A stretch of DNA of 64,000 nucleotides, taken from Sphingomonas sp. RIT328 (GTDB lineage Bacteria; Pseudomonadota; Alphaproteobacteria; Sphingomonadales; Sphingomonadaceae). The notes under the pieces are model-generated. The model had not been told where the DNA came from, did no database searches, and was given only the letters and a program-made list of their open reading frames with translations. The position numbers and the translations under genes were made by a program. Every line of letters starts with the position of its first letter. The stretch's first letter is position 1. Shown piece by piece: positions 55,601-64,000 of the stretch. The stretch is from contig NZ_JFYV01000007.1 of the NCBI RefSeq assembly GCF_000632225.1, forward strand, positions 40,890 through 104,889. The letters are read 5' to 3'.

Positions 55601-56515
55601 ATGCCTGATCTTGCCATCCTGTACGAACATCCGCAGTGGTTCGCGCCGCTGTTCGCCGCGCTCGACGCGCGTGGCGTCAATTACACCGCGATCCATGCCG
55701 ACGGCTTCGCCTTCGATCCCGCCGCCGCCGCGCCGCCGGCGCCCCTGGTGTTCAACCGCATCGCCATGTCGAGCTTCCTGCGCGCGCCGGAGCATCCGAT
55801 CTTCCACGCCGCCGCGGCGCTGGCGCAATGGCAGGCGCGGGGGGCGCGCGTGCTCAACGGCAGCGACGCGTTGGCGATCGATTCGTCCAAGGCGCGGCAA
55901 TTGTCGCTGATCGCCGGCCTCGGCCTCGCGATCCCGGCGACGCGCGTCGTCCATCGCGCCGCCGACCTGCCCGCGGCGGCGGCGGCGCTGCGCTTCCCGA
56001 TCGTCGTCAAGGCGAACATCGGCGGGTCCGGGGCGGGGATCGTCCGCTATGACGATGCCGCCGCGCTCGCCGCCGCGGTCGCGGACGGCAGCGTGCCCGA
56101 CAGTATCGACCGCGTGCTGCTCGCGCAGGAATATGCCCCGGCGCGCGGCGACCGGATCATCCGCATCGAGACGCTCGGCGGCCGCTTCCTCTATGCGATC
56201 GAGGTCGACGGCGGCGGCAGCTTCGATCTCTGTCCGGCGGATGCCTGCGCGTTGCCCGGCAAGCCGACGATCACGATGACGCGCGTCGATCCCGACCCGA
56301 GCCTGATCGCGGCGGCGGAGGCGATCGTTGCGGCGGCGGGGATCGACGTCGGCGGGGTCGAGGTGCTGATCGACGATCGCGACGGCGTCGCGCGCTTCTA
56401 CGACATCAACGCCTTGTCCAATTTCGTCGCCCGACCGTTGGAGGTGCTCGGCTGGGACCCGCATGCGCGGCTGGTCGACTGGCTGACGGCGATGCTGGCG
56501 GAGACGAGACGATGA
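55601..56515 (+). CDS. ATP-grasp ligase (RimK-like)
   Basis: This 304-residue protein has a pre-ATP-grasp domain (about 1-95) and an ATP-grasp fold with KARQLSLIAGLGLAIPATRVV, the ATP-binding FPIVVKANIGGSGAGIVRY, LLAQEYAPARGDRIIRIETL, and the metal ligands in VEVLIDDRDGVARFYDINALSNF. RimK/glutathione-synthetase-like enzymes ligate a carboxylate to an amine or thiol with ATP. The substrate cannot be read. Its stop overlaps the start of an LLM monooxygenase by 4 bp. Family confidence is good; substrate unknown. Confidence 0.85.
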   Translation: MPDLAILYEHPQWFAPLFAALDARGVNYTAIHADGFAFDPAAAAPPAPLVFNRIAMSSFLRAPEHPIFHAAAALAQWQARGARVLNGSDALAIDSSKARQLSLIAGLGLAIPATRVVHRAADLPAAAAALRFPIVVKANIGGSGAGIVRYDDAAALAAAVADGSVPDSIDRVLLAQEYAPARGDRIIRIETLGGRFLYAIEVDGGGSFDLCPADACALPGKPTITMTRVDPDPSLIAAAEAIVAAAGIDVGGVEVLIDDRDGVARFYDINALSNFVARPLEVLGWDPHARLVDWLTAMLAETRR

Positions 56516-57528
56516 GATATGGCTATTGGATGCCGGTGTTCGGCGGCTGGCTGCGCAACGTGCCGGACGAGGGAATGGCGGCGGACTGGGACTATGCCAA
56601 GCGGCTGACCCAGGCGTCCGAACGCTGGGGCTATGACCTCACGCTGATCGCCGAGCTCAACCTCAACGACATCAAGGGCGTCGACCAGCCCGCGCTCGAC
56701 GCCTGGTCGACCGCCGCCGCGCTCGCCGCGGTGACCGAGCGGATCGAGCTGATGGTCGCGGTGCGGCCCAATTTCCACCATCCCGCGCTGTTCGCCAAGG
56801 CGGCGGCGAATATCGACCGGATCTCGGGCGGGCGGCTGGCGCTCAACGTCGTGTCGAGCTGGTGGGCGGACGAGGCGCGGCAATATGGCCTGCAGTTCGA
56901 CCAGCATGACGATCGCTATGCGCGCACCCGCGAATGGTTGCAGGTGGTCGACGGGCTGTGGACCGAGGAGCGGTTCAGCTTCGCGGGCGACTTCTACCGG
57001 ACCGAGGAGGCGATCTGCGCGCCCAAGCCGGCCCGGCGGCCGACCGTCTATGCCGGCGGCGAGAGCGAGAAGGCCAAGGCGATGATCGCCTCGCAATGCG
57101 ACGCCTATGTCATGCATGGCGACCCGGTCGCGGCGATCGCGCCCAAGATCGCCGACATGCGCGCGCGGCGTGCCGCGGCGGGCGGGGCGCCGATGCAGTT
57201 CGGCATGGCCGCCTATGCGATCGTCCGTGACAGCGAGGCGGAGGCGCAGCGCGAGCTCGAACGGATCACCGCCGTCACCGATCTGCCGGCCGGTTACGCC
57301 AATTTCGACCAGTGGCTGTCGGGCACGCAGCTCGAGCGCGAGCTGAAGTTGCAGGAATATGCCGTCTCCAACCGCGGCCTGCGCCCCAATCTGGTCGGCA
57401 CCCCCGAACAGCTGAAGGAGCGGATCGCCGAATATGAGGCGGCCGGGCTCGACCTGCTGCTGCTCCAGATGAGCCCGCAGGCGGAGGAGATGGAGCGGTT
57501 CGCGGTGCAGGTGATGGGGACGGTGTAG
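56512..57528 (+). CDS. LLM-class (bacterial luciferase-like) flavin monooxygenase
   Basis: This 338-residue TIM-barrel flavoenzyme belongs to the alkanesulfonate/dimethylsulfone monooxygenase branch. Landmarks are WGYDLTLIAELNLND, ELMVAVRPNFHHPALFAKAAANIDRISGGRLALNVVSSWWADEARQYG, FYRTEEAICAPKPARRP and YAGGESEKAKAMIASQCDAYVMHGD. Such enzymes use FMNH2 and O2 to oxidise sulfonates, sulfones or other small molecules. Translational coupling to the ATP-grasp gene indicates that the two work together, possibly activating or modifying one compound. No flavin reductase gene is adjacent. Confidence 0.9.
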   Translation: MRYGYWMPVFGGWLRNVPDEGMAADWDYAKRLTQASERWGYDLTLIAELNLNDIKGVDQPALDAWSTAAALAAVTERIELMVAVRPNFHHPALFAKAAANIDRISGGRLALNVVSSWWADEARQYGLQFDQHDDRYARTREWLQVVDGLWTEERFSFAGDFYRTEEAICAPKPARRPTVYAGGESEKAKAMIASQCDAYVMHGDPVAAIAPKIADMRARRAAAGGAPMQFGMAAYAIVRDSEAEAQRELERITAVTDLPAGYANFDQWLSGTQLERELKLQEYAVSNRGLRPNLVGTPEQLKERIAEYEAAGLDLLLLQMSPQAEEMERFAVQVMGTV

Positions 57529-57961
57529 GATCGACCGACCGGCTCGCGCGGGCAAGCGCCGCGCGTCGGGCCGATGCCGCCCCGCCGGTGGGGCGGTCGT
57601 CCCATCCGGATGCCGAATCTCCTGATGCGCGGAGAGCTGGCATCGGCGTGTCCGGGTGGATGCGCATTGATGGACGTGCAGAACCGCAACGACCGGATCG
57701 CGGCGGCCGGCCGAACGCCGCGCGGCCGTGTGACATGACCGGCAACATTTCTCCCATCATCGTAATAAATGATACGCGGCGTGACCCGCCGGCAAGGTCC
57801 TGATAAGAACAGTTGCGGGATCAGCACGCCGTTGCAGCGTAATAGACCCGATCGATGTCAGTCGGTTGATCCCGATCTGCTTCGCCCGCATGCCTGACGT
57901 TCGGTACCATTATCCCCGATAAGGGTGGGCCGCCATCTCAGGACTGGTGTGGAGTAAAGAT
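57529..57961. promoter_or_regulatory. Upstream region of the first TonB-dependent receptor
   Basis: I see no gene in these 433 bp. An inverted repeat ACCATTATC-CCC-GATAAGGGT at 57907-57927 (8 of 9 positions paired) ends 34 bp before the receptor start and could be an operator or leader hairpin. A locally A+T-rich part near 57755-57775 (GTAATAAATGATA) may contain the promoter. A weak GGAG precedes the ATG at 57962. Confidence 0.35.
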
Positions 57962-60793
57962 ATGCAAAGGGTTCACCGTCGACGATTGCTGGCCACGACG
58001 CTGCTGCTGGGCTGTGCGACGCCGGCATGGTGCCAGAGCGACGCCACCGCCGTCGCCGCCACCGCCGACGCGCAGACCGCGCCCGAGGCGGCGCCGCAGG
58101 ACGAGATCGTCGTCACCGGTTCTCGGCTCGGCGGAGCGGCGCTCGACCAATCCTCGCCGATCGCGGTGGTCAGCGCGCGCGAGATCGCGCTGTCTGGCCA
58201 GGTCAACGTCGAGAACATCCTGAAGGACCTGCCGCAGCTGGTGCCGAGCATCACCTCGGCCTCGAACAATCCGGGCGGCGGCGTCGCCACCACCGATCTG
58301 CGCGGCCTCGGCGCGTCGCGGACGCTCGTGCTGGTCAACGGCCGCCGCTACGTATCGTATGATTCGAGCCAGATCGTCGATCTGAACACCATCCCCGCCG
58401 GGCTGATCGAGCGCGTCGACATCGTCACCGGCGGCCGGTCGGCGATCTACGGGTCGGATGCGATCGCGGGCGTCGTCAATTTCGTCATGAAGAAAGACTT
58501 CACCGGCGTGCAGGCCAACGCCAATTACCGCATCAACGAGGCGGGTGACGGCGGCACGTTCAATTCCAACCTGCTGCTCGGCGGCAATTTCGCCGACGGG
58601 CGCGGCAATGCGACGCTCTATTTCGATTATACCAAGCGCGACGGGATATTGCAGGGGCAGCGCGCCTATTCGCGGCAGGCGCTGGTCGACGACGGCGACG
58701 GCAATCTGATCGCCGGCGGATCGGGATCGATCGAGGGCACGCGCTTCGCGATCGGCGGCGTCAACCGCAAGTTCAACGCCGACGGCAGCTACAGCGCCTA
58801 CAGCGCGGCGAGCGACGCCTATAATTACGCGCCCTACAATTATCTGCAGGTGCCGCAGAAGCGGTTCCTGATGAGCGCGCAGACGCATTACGAGGTCAGC
58901 CCGGCGCTCAACGTCTATGCCGAAGGGCAATTGATCAACAACCGCGTCAAGAACCAGCTCGCGCCGACGCCGTTCACCGGATCGGTCGCGCTCGACGCCG
59001 ATTCGTCGTTCCTGTCGGCGTCGTCGCGCGCGCTGCTCACCGGGCTCGACACCGATGGCGACGGCTATGTCACCTCGACGATCTACCGCCGGCTGACCGA
59101 GGTCGGCAACCGCATCTCGAGCGTCGACAATACCGCCTATCGCGCGGTGCTCGGCGCCAACGGCGATATCGGTCACGGCTGGGCCTATGACGCTTATTAC
59201 AGCTATGCCCGCACCCGCTCCGACGAGACGCAGACCGGCAACGTCTCGCGCAGCCGCGTGCTCCAGGCGCTGCGCACCACCTATGATTCGAGCGGCACTC
59301 TCGTCTGTTCGGACAGCAGCAACGGCTGCGTGCCGCTCAACATCTTCGGCGCGGGCAACATCAGTTCCGCGGCGGCGGCGTTCATCACCATCCCGGTGCA
59401 GAACAGCAGCACGATCACCGAACAGGTGGCGAGCGCGTCGATCTCCAACAAGAATCTGTTCGACCTCGGCGCGGGGCCGGTCGGCATCGTGTTCGGCACC
59501 GAATATCGCAAGGAATACGGCGTCTACAGCCCGGATTTCTCGCTGTCGTCGGGCGACGTCGTCGGCTTCAACGCCGGTGAGGGGCTGAGCGGCGGCTATG
59601 ACGTCAAGGAGCTGTATACCGAGGTCGCGGTGCCGCTGCTCGCCGACAAGCCGTTGATCCACAAGCTCGAGATCAACGGCGCCTATCGCTATTCCTATTA
59701 TTCGACCGCAGCCAAGTCGGTGAACACCTATTCGGCGGGCGCGGTGTGGGCGCCGATCGCGGATATCTCCTTCCGCGGCCAATATGCGCGGGCGGTGCGC
59801 GCGCCGACCGTCGCCAATCTGTACAGCGGCTCGGCGCAGGACTTCCCGACCGCGACCGATCCGTGCACGCTCGCGGTGGCGGTGACCAACGCCAATCTGC
59901 GCGCGAGCTGTCTCGCCACCGGCGTGCCGGCGGCGCTGCTCGGCACCGCCTATGACGGCGGCAGCACGCAGATTCAGACGGTGACCGGCGGCAATGCCGC
60001 GCTGCGCGAGGAGACGTCCGACACCTATACCGCCGGCATCGTCCTCCAGCCTACCTTCCTGCGCGGCTTCTCGTTCACCGCCGATTATTACAAGATCAAG
60101 ATCGCCAACTATATCGCCTCGGCGGGTACGGCCAATCTGATCCGCGCCTGTTATGGCGACGCCACCAACGGCTATACCGCCTATAATGCGAGCTATTGCG
60201 CCTCGCTGCCGCGTGACGCCAACAGCTATGCGATCACCGATGCGGTCAACACGCTGTCGAACACCGGCGGCGTCAAGACGCGCGGCGTCGACTTCGAGGC
60301 GCGCTACGGCCTGCCATTGGCGTTCGGCGCGTTCGGCAGCAGCACCAGCCGGCTCGACTTCCGATTCAGCGGCACGCGGCTGATCGCCTTCGACTATAAC
60401 CCGCTCGCCGCGATCCCTGACCTGACGCTAAACTGCGCAGGCAAGTTCGGCATCAGTTGCGGCAACCCCTATGCCAAATGGCGGCTGTCGGGGCGCACCA
60501 CCTATGCGACCGGCCCGATCACCGTATCGGTCCTCTATCGCCATCTGTCCGCGGTGCGCGACGACGACGATACGACGACCTATACGGTCGAGCGGATCAA
60601 GCCCTATGACTATTTCGACCTGACGGCGGCGTTCGACGTCAAGCCGGGCTTCACCTTCTCGGTCGGCGTCAACAACATGTTCAACCGCAAGCCGCCGATC
60701 CTCGGCGACAATCAGGAGCAGGCGAACACCTATCCGTCGACCTATGATCCTTATGGTCGTGCCTTCTTCATGAGCACCAGCGTCAAGCTATAG
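57962..60793 (+). CDS. TonB-dependent outer-membrane receptor (large)
   Basis: ATG 57962 was chosen because the signal peptide (RRRLLATTLLLGCATPAWCQ) starts there and GGAG precedes it. The 943-residue protein has a TonB box-like DEIVVTGSRL, a plug (about 55-180, NGRRYVSYDSSQIVDLNTIPAGLIERVDIVTGGRSAIYGSDAIAGVVN) and a 22-strand barrel ending MSTSVKL. Two or three Cys pairs occur in extracellular loops. It imports a substrate with TonB energy. It follows the ATP-grasp/LLM pair, whose product or substrate it might handle (inference). Confidence 0.93.
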   Translation: MQRVHRRRLLATTLLLGCATPAWCQSDATAVAATADAQTAPEAAPQDEIVVTGSRLGGAALDQSSPIAVVSAREIALSGQVNVENILKDLPQLVPSITSASNNPGGGVATTDLRGLGASRTLVLVNGRRYVSYDSSQIVDLNTIPAGLIERVDIVTGGRSAIYGSDAIAGVVNFVMKKDFTGVQANANYRINEAGDGGTFNSNLLLGGNFADGRGNATLYFDYTKRDGILQGQRAYSRQALVDDGDGNLIAGGSGSIEGTRFAIGGVNRKFNADGSYSAYSAASDAYNYAPYNYLQVPQKRFLMSAQTHYEVSPALNVYAEGQLINNRVKNQLAPTPFTGSVALDADSSFLSASSRALLTGLDTDGDGYVTSTIYRRLTEVGNRISSVDNTAYRAVLGANGDIGHGWAYDAYYSYARTRSDETQTGNVSRSRVLQALRTTYDSSGTLVCSDSSNGCVPLNIFGAGNISSAAAAFITIPVQNSSTITEQVASASISNKNLFDLGAGPVGIVFGTEYRKEYGVYSPDFSLSSGDVVGFNAGEGLSGGYDVKELYTEVAVPLLADKPLIHKLEINGAYRYSYYSTAAKSVNTYSAGAVWAPIADISFRGQYARAVRAPTVANLYSGSAQDFPTATDPCTLAVAVTNANLRASCLATGVPAALLGTAYDGGSTQIQTVTGGNAALREETSDTYTAGIVLQPTFLRGFSFTADYYKIKIANYIASAGTANLIRACYGDATNGYTAYNASYCASLPRDANSYAITDAVNTLSNTGGVKTRGVDFEARYGLPLAFGAFGSSTSRLDFRFSGTRLIAFDYNPLAAIPDLTLNCAGKFGISCGNPYAKWRLSGRTTYATGPITVSVLYRHLSAVRDDDDTTTYTVERIKPYDYFDLTAAFDVKPGFTFSVGVNNMFNRKPPILGDNQEQANTYPSTYDPYGRAFFMSTSVKL

Positions 60794-60801
60794 GCCAGCC
60801 C

Positions 60802-60835
60802 GCGACCCCGCCGCGCCGACGGGTGGCGGGGTCGC
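60802..60835 (+). terminator. Strong hairpin after the first receptor
   Basis: GCGACCCCGCC (60802-60812) and GGCGGGGTCGC (60825-60835) form a perfect 11-bp stem with a 12-nt loop, 9 bp after the receptor stop. No T-tract follows, so it would be a weak or rho-assisted terminator or an mRNA-stabilising structure. Confidence 0.5.
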
Positions 60836-60844
60836 AAGCCAAAT

Positions 60845-60866
60845 GCGTCACAAAAGCGTCATAAAG
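60845..60866 (+). promoter_or_regulatory. Pho-box-like direct repeat
   Basis: GCGTCACAAAA and GCGTCATAAAG are consecutive 11-bp repeats, matching the known PhoB half-site pattern (TGTCA/CGTCA with an A-rich tail, 11-bp period). They lie 123 bp upstream of the second receptor start. A further stretch, ACATTCCACGG...GGACATTCCGTGG (60885-60931), contains an inverted CCACGG/CCGTGG pair that may be a second regulatory site. PhoB control of the downstream receptor under phosphate limitation is inferred. Confidence 0.5.
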
Positions 60867-60988
60867 CGCCAATGTCGCGTAACATTCCACGGAGTGACCG
60901 CAACATAGCGGACATTCCGTGGTCAATGCCCCGGGTTAGAGGCTCCGCCCGGGCGGCGTGCTGGACACCGCCAACTCGGGAAACAACT

Positions 60989-63448
60989 GTGAAACAGGTT
61001 CATCTGACCCGCGGCCTTCTCGGCTGCTCTCTCTCCCTGCTTGCCGCGCCGGCTCTGGCGCAGACCACGGGCACGCAGGACTTCGACGATATCGTCGTCA
61101 CCGGCAAGGCGGCCGACGCCAATGTCGGCGGCGTGACGCTGCCCGCGACCGCCAAGGCGAAGGTCGGCCTCGACAGCAGCTTCATCCAGCATGAAACGCC
61201 GGGCCAGACGATCAACGACACGCTCAACATGCTGCCGGGCGTCAGCTTCCAGAACAACGATCCCTATGGATCGGCGGGCGGGACGATCAGCATCCGCGGC
61301 TTCGACGGCAGCCGCGTGTCGCAGATGTGGGACGGCTTTCCGCTCAACGATACCGGCAATTACGCCATATACTCCAACCAGCAGCTCGACCCCGAGCTGA
61401 TCGGCCAGGCGACCGTCAGCCTCGGCTCGACCGATGTCGACAGTCCGAGCGCCTCGGCGACCGGATCGACGATCAACTATCAGACGCGCAATCCGAGCGA
61501 GGACTTCCACGTCCGCGTCGCCGGATCGGTCGGCGACTATGACTTCATGCGGATTTTCGGCGTGGTCGACACCGGCGTCATCACCCCGTTCGGCACCCGC
61601 TTGCTGCTGTCGGGCAGCAAGTCGACCAACGATGTCGTCTTCACCGACAAGGGCAAGATCGACAAGACGCAGTTCAACGCCAAAGTGTATCAGCCGATCG
61701 GCAGCAACGGCGACTTCATCTCGATCGCCGGGCACTACAACCGCAACATCAACAACTTCTTCGGTTCGGTGCCGCTCAGCACCGTGGGCGGCAGCGTCGG
61801 TACCGGATCGGGCAACCGCTTTCCGCTGACCCGCGCCGAGCGGTTCTACGACGTCGCCGATTGCGTCAGCAGCGCCGGCGTGGCGTGCGGCTTCGGTGCC
61901 TATGACTATCGCTACAATCCGTCGAAGACCGCCAACGTCCGCGTCAATTCGCGCTTCACGCTCGCCGACCGGCTCGTGCTGACGGTTGATGCGGCCTATG
62001 CCTATACGCTCGCCAACGGCGGCGGCACCGCGACCGCGAACGAGGGCTTTGCGACGATCGGCGGCCAGCGCGTCGCGGGCTATGTCGGCAGCACGCCCTA
62101 TTTCGGCGGGGTCGACCTCAACGGCGACGGCGACACCAACGACACTGTGCTGGTCAGCGCGCCGAGCACCACCCATACCGACCGCTATCTGCTCAATCTC
62201 GGTCTGCGCTACGATTTCAATCCGTTCCAGACGGTGCGGATCGGCTACAGCCTCGATTACGGGCGGCACCGCCAGACCGGCGAGCTGACCACGATCAACG
62301 GCTACGGCTTCGCCAGCACGCCCTTCCCGAGCGAAGCGCCGCTGCTCGATTCGACCGGCACCGCCTTGCAGAAGCGCGACCGCCTGTCGAAGGCGATCCT
62401 CAACCAGGCGTTCGGCGAATATCGCGGCCGCTTCCTCGACAGCCGGCTGACGCTCACCGCCGGCGTGCGCGCGCCCTTCTTCACGCGCGACCTGACCAAT
62501 TATTGTTTCACGACCAGCGCGAGCGGAGCGCTGATCTGCTCGGGCCGGAATGCCGCGACCGACGCGATCATCGCCGCGGCCTATCCCACTTATCAGGGGC
62601 CGCAGAATCGCGTCTTCCACTACAGCCGGGTGCTGCCGAGCGCCGGGCTGGTCTATCAACTGACCGCGCCGCTCGCCTTCTTTGCGAACTATTCGAAGGG
62701 GATGCAGGTGCCGGGCACCGACAATCTCTACAACAGCTTCTATTATGCGCAGGGCACCAGCGGCGCCGAGGGCGCGAAGCCCGAGACGACCGACAATCTC
62801 GACGCGGGGCTGCGCTATCAGGCGGGGCGCGTCCAGGCGCAGCTGTCCGGCTGGTACACGGTGTTCCACGACCGGCTGGCGTCGTCCTACGATCTCGAGA
62901 CCAACACGACGATCTACCGCAACCTCGGCACGGTGCACAAATATGGCGTCGACGGCAGCGTCAGCTACCGGCCGGTGCGCGCGCTGACGCTCTATGCGTT
63001 CGGCTCCTATCTCAAGTCGAAGATCCTCAACGACGTGCAGGCGAGCGCGACGACCACCTATCTGACCGCGGGCAAGCGCGAGGCGGGGGCGCCGACCTAT
63101 ACGTTCGGCGGCCGCGTCGAGGGCCATGCCGGGCCGGTGCGGCTCGGCATCGAGGCGAAGCGGACCGGCGAACGCTATGTCAACGACCAGAACCTGCCGG
63201 TCGTGATCGGCGGGGTACAGGTCTATGGCGCAAAGGCGCCGGCCTATACGCTGGTCAACCTCGATGCGCGCTTCTCGCTCGAGCCGCTCGGGCTCAACGA
63301 CCAGACCTATCTGCAGCTCAACGTCAGCAACCTGTTCGACACCTTGTACGTCGGCGGGTTCAGCGGCACGACCTCGACCGCGTCGCTGACCTATGCGCAG
63401 ATCGGCGCGCCGCGCGCGGTGTCGGCGACGCTCACCATGGGCTTCTGA
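60989..63448 (+). CDS. TonB-dependent outer-membrane receptor (second)
   Basis: The start is GTG 60989, giving VKQVHLTRGLLGCSLSLLAAPALAQ as signal; the frame is open further upstream without family sequence. The 819-residue protein has the TonB box DDIVVTGK, a plug with TINDTLNMLPGVSFQNNDPYGSAGG and the RGFDGSRVSQMWDGFPLND motif, a 22-strand barrel, and a C-terminal phenylalanine (ATLTMGF) for BAM recognition. A predicted Pho-box upstream suggests a phosphorus-linked substrate (inference). The gene is separate from the first receptor (195-bp gap). Confidence 0.93.
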   Translation: MKQVHLTRGLLGCSLSLLAAPALAQTTGTQDFDDIVVTGKAADANVGGVTLPATAKAKVGLDSSFIQHETPGQTINDTLNMLPGVSFQNNDPYGSAGGTISIRGFDGSRVSQMWDGFPLNDTGNYAIYSNQQLDPELIGQATVSLGSTDVDSPSASATGSTINYQTRNPSEDFHVRVAGSVGDYDFMRIFGVVDTGVITPFGTRLLLSGSKSTNDVVFTDKGKIDKTQFNAKVYQPIGSNGDFISIAGHYNRNINNFFGSVPLSTVGGSVGTGSGNRFPLTRAERFYDVADCVSSAGVACGFGAYDYRYNPSKTANVRVNSRFTLADRLVLTVDAAYAYTLANGGGTATANEGFATIGGQRVAGYVGSTPYFGGVDLNGDGDTNDTVLVSAPSTTHTDRYLLNLGLRYDFNPFQTVRIGYSLDYGRHRQTGELTTINGYGFASTPFPSEAPLLDSTGTALQKRDRLSKAILNQAFGEYRGRFLDSRLTLTAGVRAPFFTRDLTNYCFTTSASGALICSGRNAATDAIIAAAYPTYQGPQNRVFHYSRVLPSAGLVYQLTAPLAFFANYSKGMQVPGTDNLYNSFYYAQGTSGAEGAKPETTDNLDAGLRYQAGRVQAQLSGWYTVFHDRLASSYDLETNTTIYRNLGTVHKYGVDGSVSYRPVRALTLYAFGSYLKSKILNDVQASATTTYLTAGKREAGAPTYTFGGRVEGHAGPVRLGIEAKRTGERYVNDQNLPVVIGGVQVYGAKAPAYTLVNLDARFSLEPLGLNDQTYLQLNVSNLFDTLYVGGFSGTTSTASLTYAQIGAPRAVSATLTMGF

Positions 63449-63493
63449 TGGCGGGCGGGCGGCGCGCTCTCGCGGCGGGCCGCCCGCGTCCGG

Positions 63494-63688
63494 TCAGGGC
63501 CGGGGCGTGAAGCGGATCGCGACCGCGGGGGCGAGCGGCGATCCGGCGAGCAGCGCCATCGCGGCATGCGGCCCGGTGATGCCGCGCGGCAGCGGCGGCA
63601 GCGCCTCGCCATGGCCGAGCCGGTAGGAGGGCGATCCCGCCGCGGCGATCCACGCCGCGCCGAGGCTCGGGCGATAGCTTACTGGCAT
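63494..63688 (-). CDS. Small hypothetical protein (64 aa)
   Basis: The product (MPVSYRPSLGAAWIAAAGSPS onward) has no membrane helix or recognisable fold. Its ATG overlaps the stop of the 101-aa gene by 10 bp, suggesting a coupled pair. Codon composition is unremarkable. Support comes only from the overlap and the open frame. Confidence 0.4.
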   Translation of the reverse strand: MPVSYRPSLGAAWIAAAGSPSYRLGHGEALPPLPRGITGPHAAMALLAGSPLAPAVAIRFTPRP

Positions 63689-63984
63689 GTGACGGTTCCG
63701 TTCGTGACGAGGGGGTTGATGCCGTGCTGGCCCATGAAGTCGAACAGGCCGGCGAGCAGCCCCTGCGCGGCGGGCACCGACAGCGCGAGCCGGCCGACGA
63801 CGACGCGTTCCATCGCCGGCTGCGCCTTGGTGTGATCGCAGCGCGCGCTTTCGACGGTGATGCAGACGATGCCGTTGATCACCGACAGGCCGGAGATGCC
63901 GGTCGCGAAAATCTCGGGGGTGAAGGGATTGTCGATCAGCGGCACGCTGTCGGGCGGTGGCGTCGGGTGGGGATGCATGTTCAT
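63679..63984 (-). CDS. Hypothetical protein (101 aa)
   Basis: The protein has a Pro-rich N-terminal tail and a compact domain: DNPFTPEIFATGISGLSVINGIVCITVESARCDHTK, then RVVVGRLALSVPAAQGLLAGLFDFMGQHGI. The VVVGRLxLSxxAAxxLLxxL pattern vaguely recalls DUF3467-like small beta proteins, but I cannot assign it. Soluble, no signal peptide. ATG 63978 is an alternative start. It is followed by an overlapping 64-aa frame. Confidence 0.6.
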   Translation of the reverse strand: MNMHPHPTPPPDSVPLIDNPFTPEIFATGISGLSVINGIVCITVESARCDHTKAQPAMERVVVGRLALSVPAAQGLLAGLFDFMGQHGINPLVTNGTVTCQ

Positions 63985-64000
63985 CGCAAGGGTCCTGGAC

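Overview
The window looks like a chromosomal segment of a high-GC alphaproteobacterium of the family Sphingomonadaceae, most likely Sphingomonas. This is inferred from the G+C-rich codon use, a SciP-type DUF1153 cell-cycle regulator, DUF1192 and DUF2975 proteins, several TonB-dependent receptors, NodT-type efflux lipoproteins and REP-doublet intergenic repeats of a style typical of sphingomonads. I see no tRNA, rRNA, CRISPR array, prophage or intact insertion sequence.

Layout. 0-6.2 kb: a plus-strand sugar-acid or oligosaccharide block (fumarylacetoacetase-family protein cut by the window edge, carboxylesterase, glycoside hydrolase family 2 enzyme, hexuronate-type MFS carrier). 6.2-12.3 kb: a beta-lactamase-fold hydrolase, then an EmrA/EmrB/NodT drug-efflux operon with a divergent MarR regulator and a candidate operator between them. 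12.6-18.7 kb: a ferredoxin-reductase-type flavoprotein, a three-gene unit (DUF2975 membrane protein, small HTH regulator, unknown membrane protein) behind a near-40-bp palindrome, an SDR enzyme, an extended AI-2E-family permease and a SWIB protein. 19.0-23.4 kb: a compact archaic chaperone-usher pilus operon. 23.4-27.5 kb: small envelope and unknown proteins, a metallophosphoesterase and a candidate small RNA. 27.3-34.9 kb: a minus-strand housekeeping run (tgt, queA, cyclophilin, coaD, farnesyl diphosphate synthase, xseB) plus a membrane diguanylate cyclase. 34.9-44.7 kb: NUDIX hydrolase, clpA, quinone oxidoreductase, mnmA, sciP, a GlsB-like protein and a SIMPL protein. 44.9-49.3 kb: an RND efflux pair. 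49.3-55.5 kb: a frameshifted SUFU-domain pseudogene, a DUF445 protein and a four-gene Mla/Pqi-type lipid-transport operon. 55.6-64 kb: a coupled ATP-grasp/flavin-monooxygenase pair, two TonB-dependent receptors (the second behind a Pho-box-like sequence) and two overlapping unknown genes.

The most unusual structure is a pair of inverted repeats of roughly 500 bp at about 36.1-36.6 and 43.0-43.5 kb. Each contains the same terminator and the same ~150-bp core. That core holds a 38-codon reading frame with a perfect 9-bp hairpin inside it, and is about 95% identical between copies although the flanks have diverged more. It is a candidate small gene or structural RNA that I do not recognise. Other points for follow-up are the ATP-grasp/LLM pair, the palindromic operator at 15.3 kb, the Pho-box upstream of the second receptor, the candidate sRNA at 27.2 kb and the REP-doublet cluster at 35.5-35.9 kb.

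All calls come from reading the sequence. No database search was possible, so family names rest on recognised motifs.
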